A stretch of 64,000 nucleotides of DNA from Pohlia nutans. Its lineage: Eukaryota > Streptophyta > Bryopsida > Bryales > Mniaceae. The translations under genes were made by a program, and so were the position numbers. Of the stretch, positions 32,825-45,760 are shown piece after piece; the first letter of the stretch is position 1; every line of letters starts with the position of its first letter. The notes beneath the pieces were generated by a model, which worked only from the letters and a program-made list of their open reading frames with translations, had not been told where the DNA came from and did no database searches. Location of the stretch: contig CM040085.1 of NCBI GenBank assembly GCA_022496805.1, positions 20,117,811-20,181,810 on the forward strand. Reading direction: 5' to 3'.

Positions 32825-34227
32825 ATCCCCATGCCGGTTAAAGTCTCTTTCATATGATTCATCCTAGTGTAACCTTAGGGATTTGTCTTCAGGTTTATTC
32901 CCCTTGTGAAAAAAAAAACAGCAAATGAAAGGTAAAAATTTAAATTTCCTAATTTTTTAGTATTTTTTCTTTTGCAATAGGGTTATTTGCAAAGATCTTC
33001 AAACAAGGCATGTTGAACCTCAGTTTGCAAAAATAGAGGATAAGAACCCAAAAACAAAAGATGTTTTGGGCACTTAAAATAAATTGGGGATAAGAAAAAA
33101 ATATGGTGCTCTCAAAAAATTTGCCCTTGGTTCACAAGCACACTACGTGTCATTATGGCACTTGCAGAAGGGCCCAATGAACCCTAAAATTGCATGTACT
33201 TTTTTGCCTCTTCATTTTCTGAGGTGAATTTTTGTCCACCACCCTCAAGACATCCATGAGTTTGTAGAAAGTTTTAATAGTTGTTGTATGTTTTATACTT
33301 CAAACGTGAGCTATGTCCACTTCAAACAGGGAGGACAATGAGAGTGACTCAAAAACTTCATACTACTATTGATCCCAAAAGGATCAAAGAACCATGTTCA
33401 TCCCTAAAACTTTATCACTTTTTCTTGATGCTTTCAAGAAGGTAGTTGTATCTCTTAATTGGTGTTCATATAGAAAATATCACCGTTGAAACTCAAAGAG
33501 GACTTATTTGTGAGACTATATATCAATTTTAAGAACAATCTACCACATATATTACATGATTATAAAGTTTGATCAACAGTTGTTTTCTAAACATTTTGAG
33601 CAAAATCAACAAGTCATTCACTGCAAACATTCTCATAAATTCTAAAACCATGATCAACATTTAAAATTTCAACAACATACAAAGATGTATTGTATCTAGG
33701 TGCTTACAAAAAATGGTGTTCTAAAACTAAATACAATAAAAATGATTGATTTAAAAAAAAAATTGTTTGTGATGAAGTGAGTTGTTGGTGACTCGTTGAG
33801 CCAGTGTTTGTGATCGTTATTGATTGTTACGTTGCATAAAATGTGTAAAGATTTCAATTTTATTTTTAGAATATTCCAAAATATTCCAAAATAATATAAA
33901 ATATGCAAAAATATTCCAAATATTTTGAAAATATTCCATTTTAAATGTATTTAAACATTTTTGTAATTATTATATAGTACTAATGATGCAGTAATGGCAA
34001 ATGTTTTACATATTGTACAATTTTTTTTTTGACAAATTTGACGCCCTAGTGTGAAAACGTCCTCCCTAACTCCCATGTCCTAAGTTCACCTGCATTGACG
34101 TTTTAGCTTTTTCCTAGTAGATTGATCAACATAATTGTAAATCTTGAAGGATTTATGTATTCCCGAAATGGACATTTACAATTCTCTAGTTAACATTGAG
34201 TCAAAATTATAGAATCCAAATAAGTTA
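32825..34227. other. Gene-free AT-rich region with a Stowaway fragment
   Basis: 33298-33371 is an inverted match to the interior of the Stowaway MITE at 23731-23970 (TCCACTTCAAAC, GACAATGAGAGTGACTC). Runs of ATATTCCAAA-type short repeats lie near 33870-33930. No gene seen. Confidence 0.5.
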
Positions 34228-34231
34228 TTAA

Positions 34232-34812
34232 CCCCTAAACGTACCAGGGTGTCCCTGGAATTGACAATTTGAGAAAAAACATCATAAACTACTATTTAGA
34301 AGAATATTTTGGAATTGATATACAAATGAAAGTTCTAGATTTTGAATTGTAGATTCCATCCGTACGGTTCGATTCACTAATACTATCACCAATATTTAAT
34401 TATAAAATTTGAAAGTTGAAATTAAAAATTCCTTCTAAATTTGATTACAAACAAAATTTTAATATTTTTTGAGTAAAATTTGTTGGAATAAATTTGAAAT
34501 GAGATACACTTAAACGTGGTGATTCTTTGAAATTTTTGTGTTTCTTAAATCAATGACCTCATTTTTGCAAGGTCACTTTTGAACTACAGTCAATGCAATT
34601 TTGGCTTGGTCAACAACTTAACATACTTCTTTATTTGTAATTTTAGAAAAATATGTAATCAAGTATGACTAAATCCAACCGCTAGATAGGACAACAACTT
34701 GGTGAAGAATCTCCAAAAAAATTGAATGACTTTCATCCAAGCATTGATGAGAACGTGAAAAGGGTTTGAATCTGTTAGTTGTTCACTTTCTGGACGCTCT
34801 GACGTTTAGGGG
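34232..34812. mobile_element. TTAA-flanked element, ~580 bp class
   Basis: 581 bp, CCCCTAAACGTACC to GACGTTTAGGGG, TTAA at 34228-34231 and 34813-34816. The interior is an inverted, diverged relative of 37624-38202. A further TTTAGGGG-TTAA right end follows at 34859-34870, probably from another copy. Confidence 0.8.
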
Positions 34813-34870
34813 TTAAAGTAATGAAATTATTCTTAAACACAATGTGTTCACCTGGTCCTTTAGGGGTTAA

Positions 34871-36004
34871 AGATATACCATTTTTTGAGTATTGAAATGA
34901 ATGTTTTTTGGAAAAACAAGCATTAACTTAAAACATGCCAAAAACTAGGGCAATTATTTATGAACAAAAGGAATATTCTTTGATTTCAACTCTAATTTTT
35001 GTATAGTATTGTTTCTTTCGACCTCCTATAAATAAGTGTATTTAATCATCAATAGATTGCATTGCACCATCTATACATTAAAGGACTCAAGGTAATTTGA
35101 TTGTTTTTTTATTCGTGTGCTCATTTGAGATCAATATCCCAATTGTGTGCCCGTGGATCGTGTTTAAATTGGTATTGTTGGAAAGCTCTTGATGAGAAGG
35201 AGTGCACCGAAGTCGTTATGTGGCTTTTGAACATATGGTGTAGAAATTATGGATTTTTAAGTGATTTTTGTCACCATAAATTGAATAGATTTTTTTTCAA
35301 AATCTAAAAAAAATAAAAAGTAAAATTAGAGCTAAATCACCAAGAACATTTGGACCAACAACAGGTCCCACTAGTTTTAGATTAATTAAACCCTTACCAA
35401 TTCAATTTTTAATCGATACAAACATTGATTATATAGAATGAAGATCATGTTTACTTTGATTTTTCACAAACTCACTATCAACTTCCAATCTCCATATCTT
35501 TCATTATGTACATAAAATGTTTGAATTGATTAAAGTATAAATATGTAGGGGTTCAATTACTCTTGTATGATGCAATGTACTCCATTGATGATTAAATACA
35601 TTTACTCACATAAGGTAAAAAAAAACACAACATGAAAACTAGAGTTGGAATTAAAGGGTTATCTCTATATCATATGAAAAAGAAATGAAAGCTATACCAA
35701 TCCATGCTATGACCCAAGAGTGAGGTTGACAAAAACAATCCTAAAAATAAACAACAAAAGTTAGAGGGTTTGCTTTTTAATTTCTGTGTATTAAAAAATA
35801 TTACAAAATGATTGCAAAATATGGCAATTGTTGAAATGGAATATTCTATGAATTTTTTTATTTGATAAGCATGTATCAAACCTACTCTGGAGATATAATA
35901 AAAGAGGGAGAAATGTGCGAGCCATCTTCCAATGTTGGCTAATTTCCTCCGCACACCCATCTTGCCAAGTATTTTTGGTTGTCTGAGCTCCCATTTTGTC
36001 ATAA
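34871..36004. other. Gene-free AT-rich region
   Basis: A Stowaway-end-like piece (GCCAAAAACTAGGGCAATTA) occurs near 34937. The open frames at 35101-35307 and 35670-36002 lack recognisable motifs. Confidence 0.4.
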
Positions 36005-36262
36005 GGTGAGTTTTGGAGCCTTCAAAAGGCCTCTACCTTTGACATGCTGAAATCAACAGGCACCTACAAATGATTTTTTTTTTTTTTAAATCCCAATCCG
36101 ACGAGACATTTGCGTTGAAGTGGGAATTTTTTGTTCTTATTTTTTGTTACTTCTTTATTTTTTACTTTTATTGATATTATTAATTTTTGTTGATCACATA
36201 GTAGGGGCAACAGATCAGAAAATCGCTAAAAGAATGGCCTTCTAAAGGCCTCAAAACTCATC
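36005..36262. mobile_element. Harbinger-like MITE
   Basis: 258 bp. The left end GGTGAGTTTTGGAGCC is mirrored on the right (GGCCTCAAAACTCATC), flanked by TAA (36002-36004 and 36263-36265). AAAGGCCT/AGGCC pieces lie inside both ends. Confidence 0.6.
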
Positions 36263-36280
36263 TAATGTTTGTACGATACT

Positions 36281-36571
36281 TCATGGAAAGCTTGGATCAG
36301 GAGTGGAGTAAGTGCCACCATAGCGGGCGTCGCGAGATTGCATGGCGGAGTGGAAGAATGACGAGTTGGCTATTTCATGTGATAGGGAACCCGCAAGCTC
36401 AACGACAATAGTGGAGGGCGCCATGCTTAGTGGGCCATTGGCGCTTTGAGTTTGACAATTAGCCCATATAGAGCTTCCAGTCCTGAGTATGGGTGGCCAT
36501 GCACTAACCGTCATTTGAACAATTTTTTGTGATAATACCCCATTTGGAGGGATAAAAAAAGGTGAGAACAT
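36281..36571 (-). other. Unrecognised 96-codon open frame
   Basis: GC-richer than its surroundings, starting MFSPFFIPPNGVLSQKIV and ending ARYGGTYSTPDPSFP. No motif I can assign. It may be a fragment of a transposon-borne or captured gene. Confidence 0.2.
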
Positions 36572-37020
36572 TGTGTTGCAAGAAACTCAAGAGCACGATT
36601 CAAATTCCAAAGTTACTTACCGTTATTGCATGTTTACTAACTATAATCTACACAACCAGCAAGGCGCAAGAGCAGGATATTATAGGATATAATGTTAAAT
36701 TCAAGTTTTTATTTTGAACATTCATATTTTTCGCTCTTTTTTAATAAAGGGCTTACAAAGATGAGGGGAATATTATGAATTCCAACCCTCCGTTGATTGG
36801 CTAATTGTTGACACAATTACTCAAAAACCGGTACCTAAAAAAACTCCTTGAATTTTTCCATCTTGTGTTTAATTCTTATAAAACTTAGTGTATTTAATAT
36901 ATTGATAGAACTTTAAAGAGAGAATTTTTTACCCTACTACCATAGACTACTTGCACTCTTATAAACTCAAATTTAATCTAATATATACATCATACAACTC
37001 AAAACCGAATTTCTTTTTAA

Positions 37021-37245
37021 CCCCTAAACGTCTGAAAGTGCCTTTGCGGCCAGTAGAATACGGTGTATTTTTCTATTATTTGGAATGGATCGAGACCTTT
37101 TATAGGTTTGAGTTCAACACAGAAGCTGAAATTCACATCAATGCGGTTCTAGTGAGCTATTGAGATCCCAATTTAGAGCTTCTTGTTGGTAGCAAATACC
37201 AATTATACGGCCACGTATCTACTATCCCCATGGGACGTTTAGGGG
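37021..37245. mobile_element. TTAA-flanked element
   Basis: 225 bp with perfect 12 bp ends CCCCTAAACGTC / GACGTTTAGGGG and TTAA on both sides (37017-37020 and 37246-37249). The cleanest small copy in the window. Confidence 0.85.
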
Positions 37246-37623
37246 TTAAGCTTTGGATTTGAGTTACTTAGCATATTAAACACATTTGTCAGAATTTGCA
37301 AAGCATTACAAAAGAAATAGTTTTCCTTGATAGTGCTGACTTTGACAAAGGTACAATTTTTTTTACTATTCCGACACAAAAAATGATCATTATGCATAAA
37401 AGGAAGTGAGAGGTGTTGAGGGGATAATCTACACAAACGGTCTCAGATTCGTTATTAGAGTGGAAGGGACTAAAAGTGATTTTCATTGATTTTCAGATTT
37501 TTATAAAATTTTATTGAATTTTTATTTGAAATTGTATTTTAAAACTATTATAATTTTTTTGTGTTTTATGTCAAATTTTATTTGTAAATATAATAATATC
37601 AATGAAGATGTTCCAATCCTTAA

Positions 37624-38202
37624 CCCCAAAATGCCAAGGCGTCTATTTTTTGGACGATGTATAGATTTCGTCCAATTTTTCTCATCCGTCATGCACTTTT
37701 TGTAGTGTGGATTTTTTACTATAGATTTTATGGGAAGTTAGCGTCATGCATGTGTTATCCAATTAGAAACTAGGGATGATTTGTGAATTTTTATGCCTTG
37801 ATTCATGTTGCAGTGATTCACCGAAAAAATTAAATTATTAGTTCAAAATAATTCAAAAGTACTCTTGAAAAATTCAACTCATAGAATTAAGCCACCAAAA
37901 AATCTCCTAAAATCACAACACTTAGAGTGTTACATCTCAACCCACCGTAACAAATTTCATCTATAAATTGTCAATATTTTGTCATAATTGAATTACAAAA
38001 GAATTTTGAATTTTAAGTTTCAAATTTTATACAAAAATATTGGTGATAGCAACCATAGATCTAACCGCATGGTTAGAATCTAAAATTCATATTGTACAAC
38101 TTTTATTCATACATCAAGTTCAAAATATCCCTCTTAGTTGTATTTTATAATGCATCTTTGCAGAACTACCCAATTTGAAGAGTCCATTTTGGCATTTAGG
38201 GG
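37624..38202. mobile_element. TTAA-flanked element, ~580 bp class
   Basis: 579 bp, CCCCAAAATGCC to GGCATTTAGGGG, TTAA at 37620-37623 and 38203-38206. The interior is clearly homologous from end to end to 60027-60595 (TCATCCGTCATGCACTTTTT shared). Confidence 0.85.
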
Positions 38203-38206
38203 TTAA

Positions 38207-41200
38207 TATGTAGTAATGTTAAAATAGAGATACCTAAATGGTTGTAATTATAATTATACTTTTGTTGTCAAATGGCTATCCTTGATGTCTATAATATTAT
38301 AAAGCCTCAATATTACAATTATGGACAAAATAATTAGTTTCAAGTTAAAGACTCAATACAATTATTTAACATGATTGAATGTTGTCTATACATCCATGAA
38401 GATTGAGATGTTACTTTTGGATTGATTATTTGAAGATTTTATCATAAATACTTAGAATGTGGGATGTTTGTATGGTACGGTCCACTAGAATTCTTGTCCC
38501 TATGCACTCATTTGAGGATTTTGAGAATTTGGAAAATCCATTTCAAAGAGAGAAAAATATTTTTGTGAAATCTAAAGTGGTAGGATGGACTGAACCAATA
38601 AAAGAGAAAAAAAATTGATAGAAAATTAAAAATTCGGCATTATATTTTGATGGAGGATGAAACAAAGGGAAAACTAGAGCATTGTCTTAGTGCATAATAT
38701 GCACTCTAAATTTAAAAAAAGGAGAACATAGGGTTGTGAATGGACTTTTGAGCTATGAATGTTCTGGTGTTCAAACATGTGAAAAAAACATCTTCCAATT
38801 ATTTTGATTTTTTTTGAATTGATCAAACTTTCAATTTTTTTAAATGTGCTATTTTTGGGAGGGATGAATTGTTTCTCTATTTTGAAAAAGAATTGATGGA
38901 TTTCTTTTTCTAATGTAATTGAGAATGAAATTTTGCAAGTTGGCTTGTTTTTAGATTTTTTTTAATATAGAATTAAATGTGAGCTATATTTGCATTCAAA
39001 GTTTGATCATAAATTGGTAAAACTATTATTAAAATGGGAGTTTTGAAACTCAAAATCTTCATAAAATCATTTGAACATTCTAAAATTTTATTTTTTGGAT
39101 AATATGTACATAAACCTAGAAGTTGGTTCACTCATGTTTCATTGAATCATTGCTACATAATTTTCAAATTTGTTTGAAAGTTAACTTTTTAAACAAAATG
39201 CTCAAAATCACAAATGTGCACCAAATTGTAGTTAGTTCGACAAGAGTTTGTAAACCGTACCATACAACGCCCTGTGGCATATACCAACATATTTTTGTAT
39301 TCAACAAACAAAAACAAGACATGCTTATGTATCTTGTATGATAAATTTTTTAATCTTTGATTTAGTTATATAATATTTTATATATGATGTAAATTAGTCA
39401 TGGACTTGAAGGCCTTTTTGGCAATATTTTAGCAATTAAATGTTAAATTAGTAGAAGTATAAATCCAATTCAAGCTTGAATCTCCAATTTTTTATTAAGC
39501 TAGAGTGCATTTGTCAAATATTGGAATTAATAGCCAACTCTCTAAGAATGGAGTTGTAAATAAATCAAGAGTGATGGGCATTTTCAAAATCAATATGTAC
39601 ACATTGTGTAAGATTTTTAGGTGTTATTGCTAGGAAAGTTTTGCAATAAGATATCTTCACCTTTATGTATGATAAGTTCATCTCAAAAAAAATATCACTT
39701 CAAAAGAGTAGAGATGGCAATTTATTTTTCCACTCCACCTTATCAGCGTTGGGAGTTAGCCTTGGAAGTTGTACACTACCACTAGTCTCATACATGCCAC
39801 TCTAGATAAATGTTATTTATAGATATTAAGTCATCATATATGTTAAGAAAATTCTACTTTCTATATATTGCAAACTAAAAATGTTTTAAATTTTAAACAT
39901 TAACAAAATTTTACTCTCTCCTTTATTATTTCAATGAAACTTGCAAATCTTCGTGAACAAACTAATCCAACTTCATTTATATTTTGGATGAATAGAATTA
40001 TATATATATATATATATAATTTATTATTATTATTATTATTTGGCTTGATATTTCATACACAACCATTTAAAAAAAGGTCATAAAATTTTGGTACATGAAT
40101 GGTTTATGTGAATTATTGGTTTGGAAATAGTAAAAAAAATTACAAATTTACATATGTAATATATTCAAATATCTACTTCCCTAATTATTAGATGTTAACT
40201 TGTTATAACTTTTTCTTTTTTCTTTAAATTTATTTTTGAGGCATAATTTTTATCCATAGTGGATTCTATCATCGAGCTTAGAAAGCATATGACTTCTAAT
40301 TGTTGCCACATAATGGCAATGTTAATCTAGTGGTTTTGTTTTTTATTTTTTATTTTTAAAACATTGCTAGATTTTGACTATATGTATATTTGTATTTATA
40401 TTTATATTATTTTGATATAGGAGCATTTGGCTCCAAGGCTATAAGAAGAAAATGCAATCACTTAGTCACATTTTCAACAAAAAGTGTTAAAATATAAATT
40501 TAGCCAAATTTTGTATTGTAGCTATTAAATTACAAGAAAGTGATGCAAAATTTGTCAAAACTAAGATCTAAGAAATGCTATTGTAGATCTTATTCCTTTT
40601 ATATAGTGCTATTGTAGATAAATTATTCCTCTATGATAGCACTTCATAAGTTCAATTTAAGAATTCATAAAGCACATGTGCTAAGGCTTCTACATGGAAT
40701 CTACCTTTGAGAGGAAGCACCAAGGATAGACCTTGCTACCCATGTTTTTGAGGGAAAGATAGACAAATTGTCTCCAACAAACTCTCTATTCACAACGGTA
40801 TTTGAATCAACATTACATTATACTAGGTGGACCTATGCCAACTTCTAATACAACCGTTTTGGTAGCAGAATCGCTGTGATCTGTATATGTGTACTACTTT
40901 GAGTTATATAATAGATATCTACATTTTTTAGGACTTTACAATGCATAATGGAAAAGGAACCTAAGGATATGTACAACCCTTTGCAGCCTAAACGACCCTC
41001 CACCATAACCTTGTTAGGGTAAACAATTCTTACTTCAATGTCACTCTCATTAATTTTCAGCATCAACTTGGCCAAACACCAACAATTTTATTATAGCAAA
41101 TGCAATACAAAAAGAACAAAATGCAATTGTGATCCTCTTTTAAAAACACATATTGTAGCCTTTTGCCCTAATTTCTAAACACGGCCATGCAATTGAGAAG

Positions 41201-41887
41201 CACACCGTTATTCCTTGTCGGGCTTCATTTGTGTTGTTTTTTATGGCTATTGTGGATAAAATTGTTTCACATTGGCCCCGTCATGCTTGTTCTCAACCTC
41301 CCAAACTGTGCATCTTTGTTTGCGGAAAGATGTGCATGCTTTGAAATCGTCTCCACCATCAACTCTAAATTTCACTTTGAAGGTCATCCAAAAATTACAT
41401 GGCATAGCAGGTAGTTCCCCACCAACATCATTCAATTAGACTTTGAGAATAATAGGCAAGCCACTCACAAGTCACCACACATAGATTGTGCAATCATGAT
41501 GTGCATTGAAGAGAGAACTTGTATCGTTTTGAGGACCATGAATTGGGTTGTTGTATTCAATGTCTCCGACCAAATAAATTGTTGAGCAACTCATGCAGAA
41601 ATACATTTTTAGAGCTAGAGAGCTATCTAGAGTGTTGGTGGAGATGCTCTAAAGGTCACTTTAGACTATGGTGGAGAAGTCCATGTGTCAAGAACATTAG
41701 AAAAACGGAGCAATATATGATGGAACAAATTGGTGAAGGACAAAATTTGTTCCAATCGTATTATTCCATTTCCCTCAAATTCTTGACCAGTGGACTTCTC
41801 CACCTTTGTTTAAACCAACCCTAAGGATTAACCAACAGTGAGTGTTCAAGAATGTAATGTCTTCATGATGGTTGTTAATGAGTGATG
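38207..41887. other. Gene-free AT-rich region
   Basis: Contains a (TA)n(ATT)n tract at about 39998-40041, the repeat at 40430-40565 and the repeat copy at 40722-40806. A 150 bp foldback near 41662-41814 has arms GGTGGAGAAGTCCA / TGGACTTCTCCACC. Open frames at 41187-41824 lack recognised motifs. Confidence 0.45.
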
Positions 41888-41891
41888 TTAA

Positions 41892-42818
41892 CTCTAAAGG
41901 TTCTCACCCCTCTCTAGATTCAGAGAATTGCAAAGATGCATTATAAAATGCTACTAGGAGGGATATTTTGAACTTGATTTATAAATAAAAGTTGTACTAC
42001 ATTATGAATTTTAGATTCTATCCATACGCTTGGATCTATGATTACTATCACCAATATTTTTGTATATATAAAATTTGAAACTTAAAATTCAAAATTCTTT
42101 TGTAATTTGATCACGAACAAGATATTGACAATTTGTAGATGAAATTTGTTGTGATGGGTTGAAATGTAATACTTTGAGTATAGTAATTTTTGGAGATTTT
42201 TTGGTTGTTAAATTTGATAAGCTGGTTTTTTCAAGAGCACTTTTGAACTAAAATCTTTTTATTTTTTGGTGAATCGCCACAATATGAAATGAGGCATAAA
42301 AACTTCATAAATTGTCCCCTTTCTGATCGGTTCACACATGCATGAAGCTTAGGTCCACTTCACGTTACACGGAGTGGCAGAGAAAAGCTCCAACATTGTA
42401 AAACACATTTATAGCTTGCCACATCTTCTCAAGTTGCAAGGAAAGTGCATGTGGCCGTTGATGACAAGAACGCTCCATGAGAAAGACCAATTTTCGGGAG
42501 CTTCCGGGCAAACTCCCTCGGTAGTGACTTGTTGCCAATCAAGGACACCTAGGATTGCTTTTTCATCTATGAAGGAATGACAAGAAGAGTTGCTTTTGCC
42601 ACTAGTACGAAAGCACAAGAAGCAATCACTTATTTGTGAACAAATAGGAGGTTGTTATAGCTGCAAGGTGAGTTACCGCTTCCTGTAATGTGAAGCGAAC
42701 CTAACTTCCCATAAGATCTACAGTAAACTGAAAATCCACATTGCAAAAAGCGCATGATGGATGAGAAAACATAATTTGATTATTTACATCATCCATAATA
42801 TGGATGGTCGTTTAGGGG
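41892..42818. mobile_element. TTAA-flanked element, ~580 bp class, with nested insertion
   Basis: 927 bp, CTCTAAAGG to CGTTTAGGGG, TTAA at 41888-41891 and 42819-42822. It is an inverted relative of 37624-38202. Removing the 350 bp insertion at 42352-42701 and one TA gives about 575 bp, matching the class. Confidence 0.8.
42352..42701. mobile_element. TA-flanked MITE nested in a TTAA element
   Basis: 350 bp. The left end GGTCCACTTCACGTTACA mirrors the right end TGTAATGTGAAGCGAACC, flanked by TA (42350-42351 and 42702-42703). Uninterrupted relatives at 37624 and 60027 read GAAGCTAACTTCCC (inverted) across this site. The 69-codon minus frame inside has no recognised motif. Confidence 0.8.
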
Positions 42819-43065
42819 TTAAATAGATACCACCCGGGATAGCACCTGCTAATCACGTAACTTATTGTGGGAGATGGTTCATGTGCTGGCTACTAATCAT
42901 GGGGAGGTAACAGCATCTTCACCCCGGGTATCAATTGCATAGACTGACTTCCCCTCACTAACTAAAGTTAGATCTCCAAGTACCCAGTCTGTTCTCATGT
43001 TCTACAGTACAGTGGGAGGAAGTATGTCCTGCAACCCTACTTTCAACCTCACACTAAAACATTTA

Positions 43066-44089
43066 AGGCAGACGTACCTTAACCCTTTAGTGTCAAGGTA
43101 ACCACTAAGTGGTCACTAGATCACTAAAAAATGAAATGTTGGAAAATCTGTAAACCATCTCAGTCTGGTGTCTCAAGTTCAGATGTGTAACTTTTGATTT
43201 TGTAGATGATTCAAAAATAAATTTTGGAATCTGACTTTCTTAGCTATCCAAATACCTATGTACAAAACACCAAAATACTGCAAATACCTCAAAATGCAGC
43301 AAATACTTACAAATACAACACACGTACTATGTGGTATTTCTTGTGTTTGGAAGTTTGTTTTGTTGTATTTTTTTTTGGATTGTGTTCTCTTGTTCATGTT
43401 CCATTAGTGTTTGTAGTCAGATCTGGATCAATGCACCAACTCCTTTCTTATTTGAACGTATAAATTTTGTCCTAAACCGTACATGGATAAATCACTCTCA
43501 CTTATAAAATTCACAATAATTATGTATGAGTCCGTTTTTGACATGAAAGATTGCAATGGAGAGGTGTTGGCACAGGTCATTGCTGAACATCTTCACTTTC
43601 ATTTTTGAAAATTTAACTCAAATTCTATTTAACCTTGAAGTCACACACCCCCCAAAATCTCATTTTTGAGTGTTCATTATACGGTTCAAAGACATACTGT
43701 AATCTTCCAATCCAACGGTCCGATCGTACCAAGATTTAACCGACATGTGTTTCATTAAGGTACGCTTACATTCCTACGGTTGGATACTATTAATGGTATT
43801 CCTAATTTCGACAGCAAGAGTTTTAAGAAAACATCACCCAAAAAAGTGTGGTTTCTCCAAAACCACTCTGGGCACTAAAGGGTTAAACCACCACGACACC
43901 TAAAACCACCAACTTTTACACCCCTCTTTCATTTCAGGAAGGAAATGTAGGCTTTCAGTACATGACTTATGCATCAATTGTTCAAAAGCTAAGCCATGTA
44001 CTGACAACTTACATTTCCTCCCTAAAATGAAGAAAGGGTGTAGAAGTTGATGGTTTTATATGTCGTGGTGGTTTAAGGTACGCCTGCCT
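43066..44089. mobile_element. TA-flanked long-inverted-repeat MITE, split by a TTAA element
   Basis: Ends AGGCAGACGTACC and GGTACGCCTGCCT, TA at 43064-43065 and 44090-44091. The arms run about 95 bp (TAAAACCACCAACTT / AAGTTGATGGTTTTA). Without the 804 bp insertion the element is 220 bp. The arms share the AAAACCACCA motif with the 10539 and 61053 elements. Confidence 0.8.
43083..43882. mobile_element. TTAA-flanked element, 800 bp, nested
   Basis: Perfect 10 bp ends CCCTTTAGTG / CACTAAAGGG, TTAA at 43079-43082 and 43883-43886. It sits in the left arm of the 43066-44089 MITE at ACC-TTAA-ACC. The intact right arm shows the single TTAA, which is the empty site. Interior non-coding. Confidence 0.85.
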
Positions 44090-44874
44090 TATCACACTCA
44101 GGGCTTCTTTATCCCTTTAACGTCCCGATTCAACATTGTTTTCAAAAAAGTGTTATAAAATGTTTGATGAAAACCAAAAATCGGGTTGTTGGTCAAAGCA
44201 AAGTTGTAAATGTCAATGTGAAGATCACGTCTGTACGGTTGGATTTATTCTATTTTATTTAACACTTTAAATTAATTTTGTAAGGTTTTCTCTTGATATT
44301 CAATTAAAAATCCCAAAGTAGCACAATTTAAAAAAAATAAAATGGTAATGAAATTGGAATAACATGCACTATGAGATGGTATGGTTTTCGTTGATTGATT
44401 CTACTTATTTTTTAAAATCATATTTAAGGTCCCATTTTTTGAACTAAGAATGAAACCTGACATAAACTAGTTCTGTTGATTTTCTAAAAATCATAATAAC
44501 CTATTTTGAAGATCCAAAACGGACAAAAGATAGACAACTTGCTTAAGTTCCAAGAGAAATTTTGGTGGATGAAAACTGTCCAATTTGGATGAGAATCTAG
44601 CAGTTTCGATCTGTGCGTTGTTTATATAGTGAGAAGAGAAATTTCAGCCAATGAGAAATTGGTTTTCTTGGTTTCTAGGCCTCCCATTGGATGAAATTTC
44701 TCTCCTCACAGCTTCTCGCCTCTAGTGTAAAGAGTCCCTCACTACAACAATTCGCCAACCTTGAAATTTTGCATATACTAGAGTTGTCCAAAAACAAAAG
44801 AGGAGTTGAAGACTGAGGAATTTTCTCTCTATAATTATAATTTATGACAACCGTTGTTCATGAATAGTCCCCAT

Positions 44875-45000
44875 GGTTGGGGCTCTTGGCTTAGGGGAAC
44901 GTGTGAAAATTCTCCTCTAGTACCGGTATTGAGGAGGTCACAAGTTCCGCACCCAATAGTGGCGCAGGGCCTTGCTTTAAATTATTCTCCAACTCATGAT
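44875..45000 (+). mobile_element. Possible tRNA-derived SINE
   Basis: TGGCTTAGGGG resembles a tRNA A box. About 65 bp on, AAGTTCCGCACCC is a weak B box, and a GGCGCAGGGCC tail segment is shared with the candidate at 28150. Confidence 0.3.
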
Positions 45001-45099
45001 AGACTAGTTTTGCAATCTTTTTGAACTCAGAACGAGTCTAAGAGGTGAATTTAAGGTTTTTTTCACTTTGAGACACTCTTTTTGCTTAACTCTATTATT

Positions 45100-45760
45100 G
45101 CTTGAACATGAAGCAATTTTAAACCAAATTTGGCACCTTGAAACTGCGAATTTTATGAAATAATGCCAATTTGCCAACTTTTAGGCCTCTTTTAAAATTT
45201 TAAAAAATCATATTTGCTACACAATACCTGCTAAGGATCCAAAGTTTTGGTAGAAAGTAGAAGTTGCAGTAACAAACAATATGGTGTCACAGAAAAGATG
45301 GTATTCCTATGAATTTTTTGTGTCCACGGCTATTCAAAATTTAAATTTAAAGCCAAAACTTAGTTTCATTATATAATACAATAATTGACCTACTTTTGTC
45401 ACTTTTATGTGACACCATATTGTTGCAATAAGGAACAACATGGTGTCATAAAAATGTGATAAGAATAGTTCAATTAATTTATTATATAATGAAACTAAAA
45501 TTTAGCCTTAACATTTTAATTTTGAATTGCGTGTGAACACAAAAAATACATAGGAACTTGAAGCATTTTCGGGCCAAATTTGGCACATTGAAAATGTGAA
45601 GTTCAAGAAATAATGCCAATTTGTCAACTTTTAGGCCTCTTTATCATATCCGCTACACAATAGCTACTAATTCGCTAACAAGCATTTTTGGGCCAAATTT
45701 GGCACATAAAAAAAATACATAGGAACTTGATAAATTATAATATTTTGATCAAAATTTTCA
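45100..45760. repeat. Foldback plus direct repeats
   Basis: Arms around 45300-45410 and 45430-45560 are inverted (CATTATATAATACAATAATTGA / TTCAATTAATTTATTATATAATG-like). A direct repeat, AAATTTGGCAC...TAATGCCAATTTG...CTTTTAGGCCTCTTT, occurs at about 45121 and 45573, with a partial copy at 45690. Confidence 0.65.
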
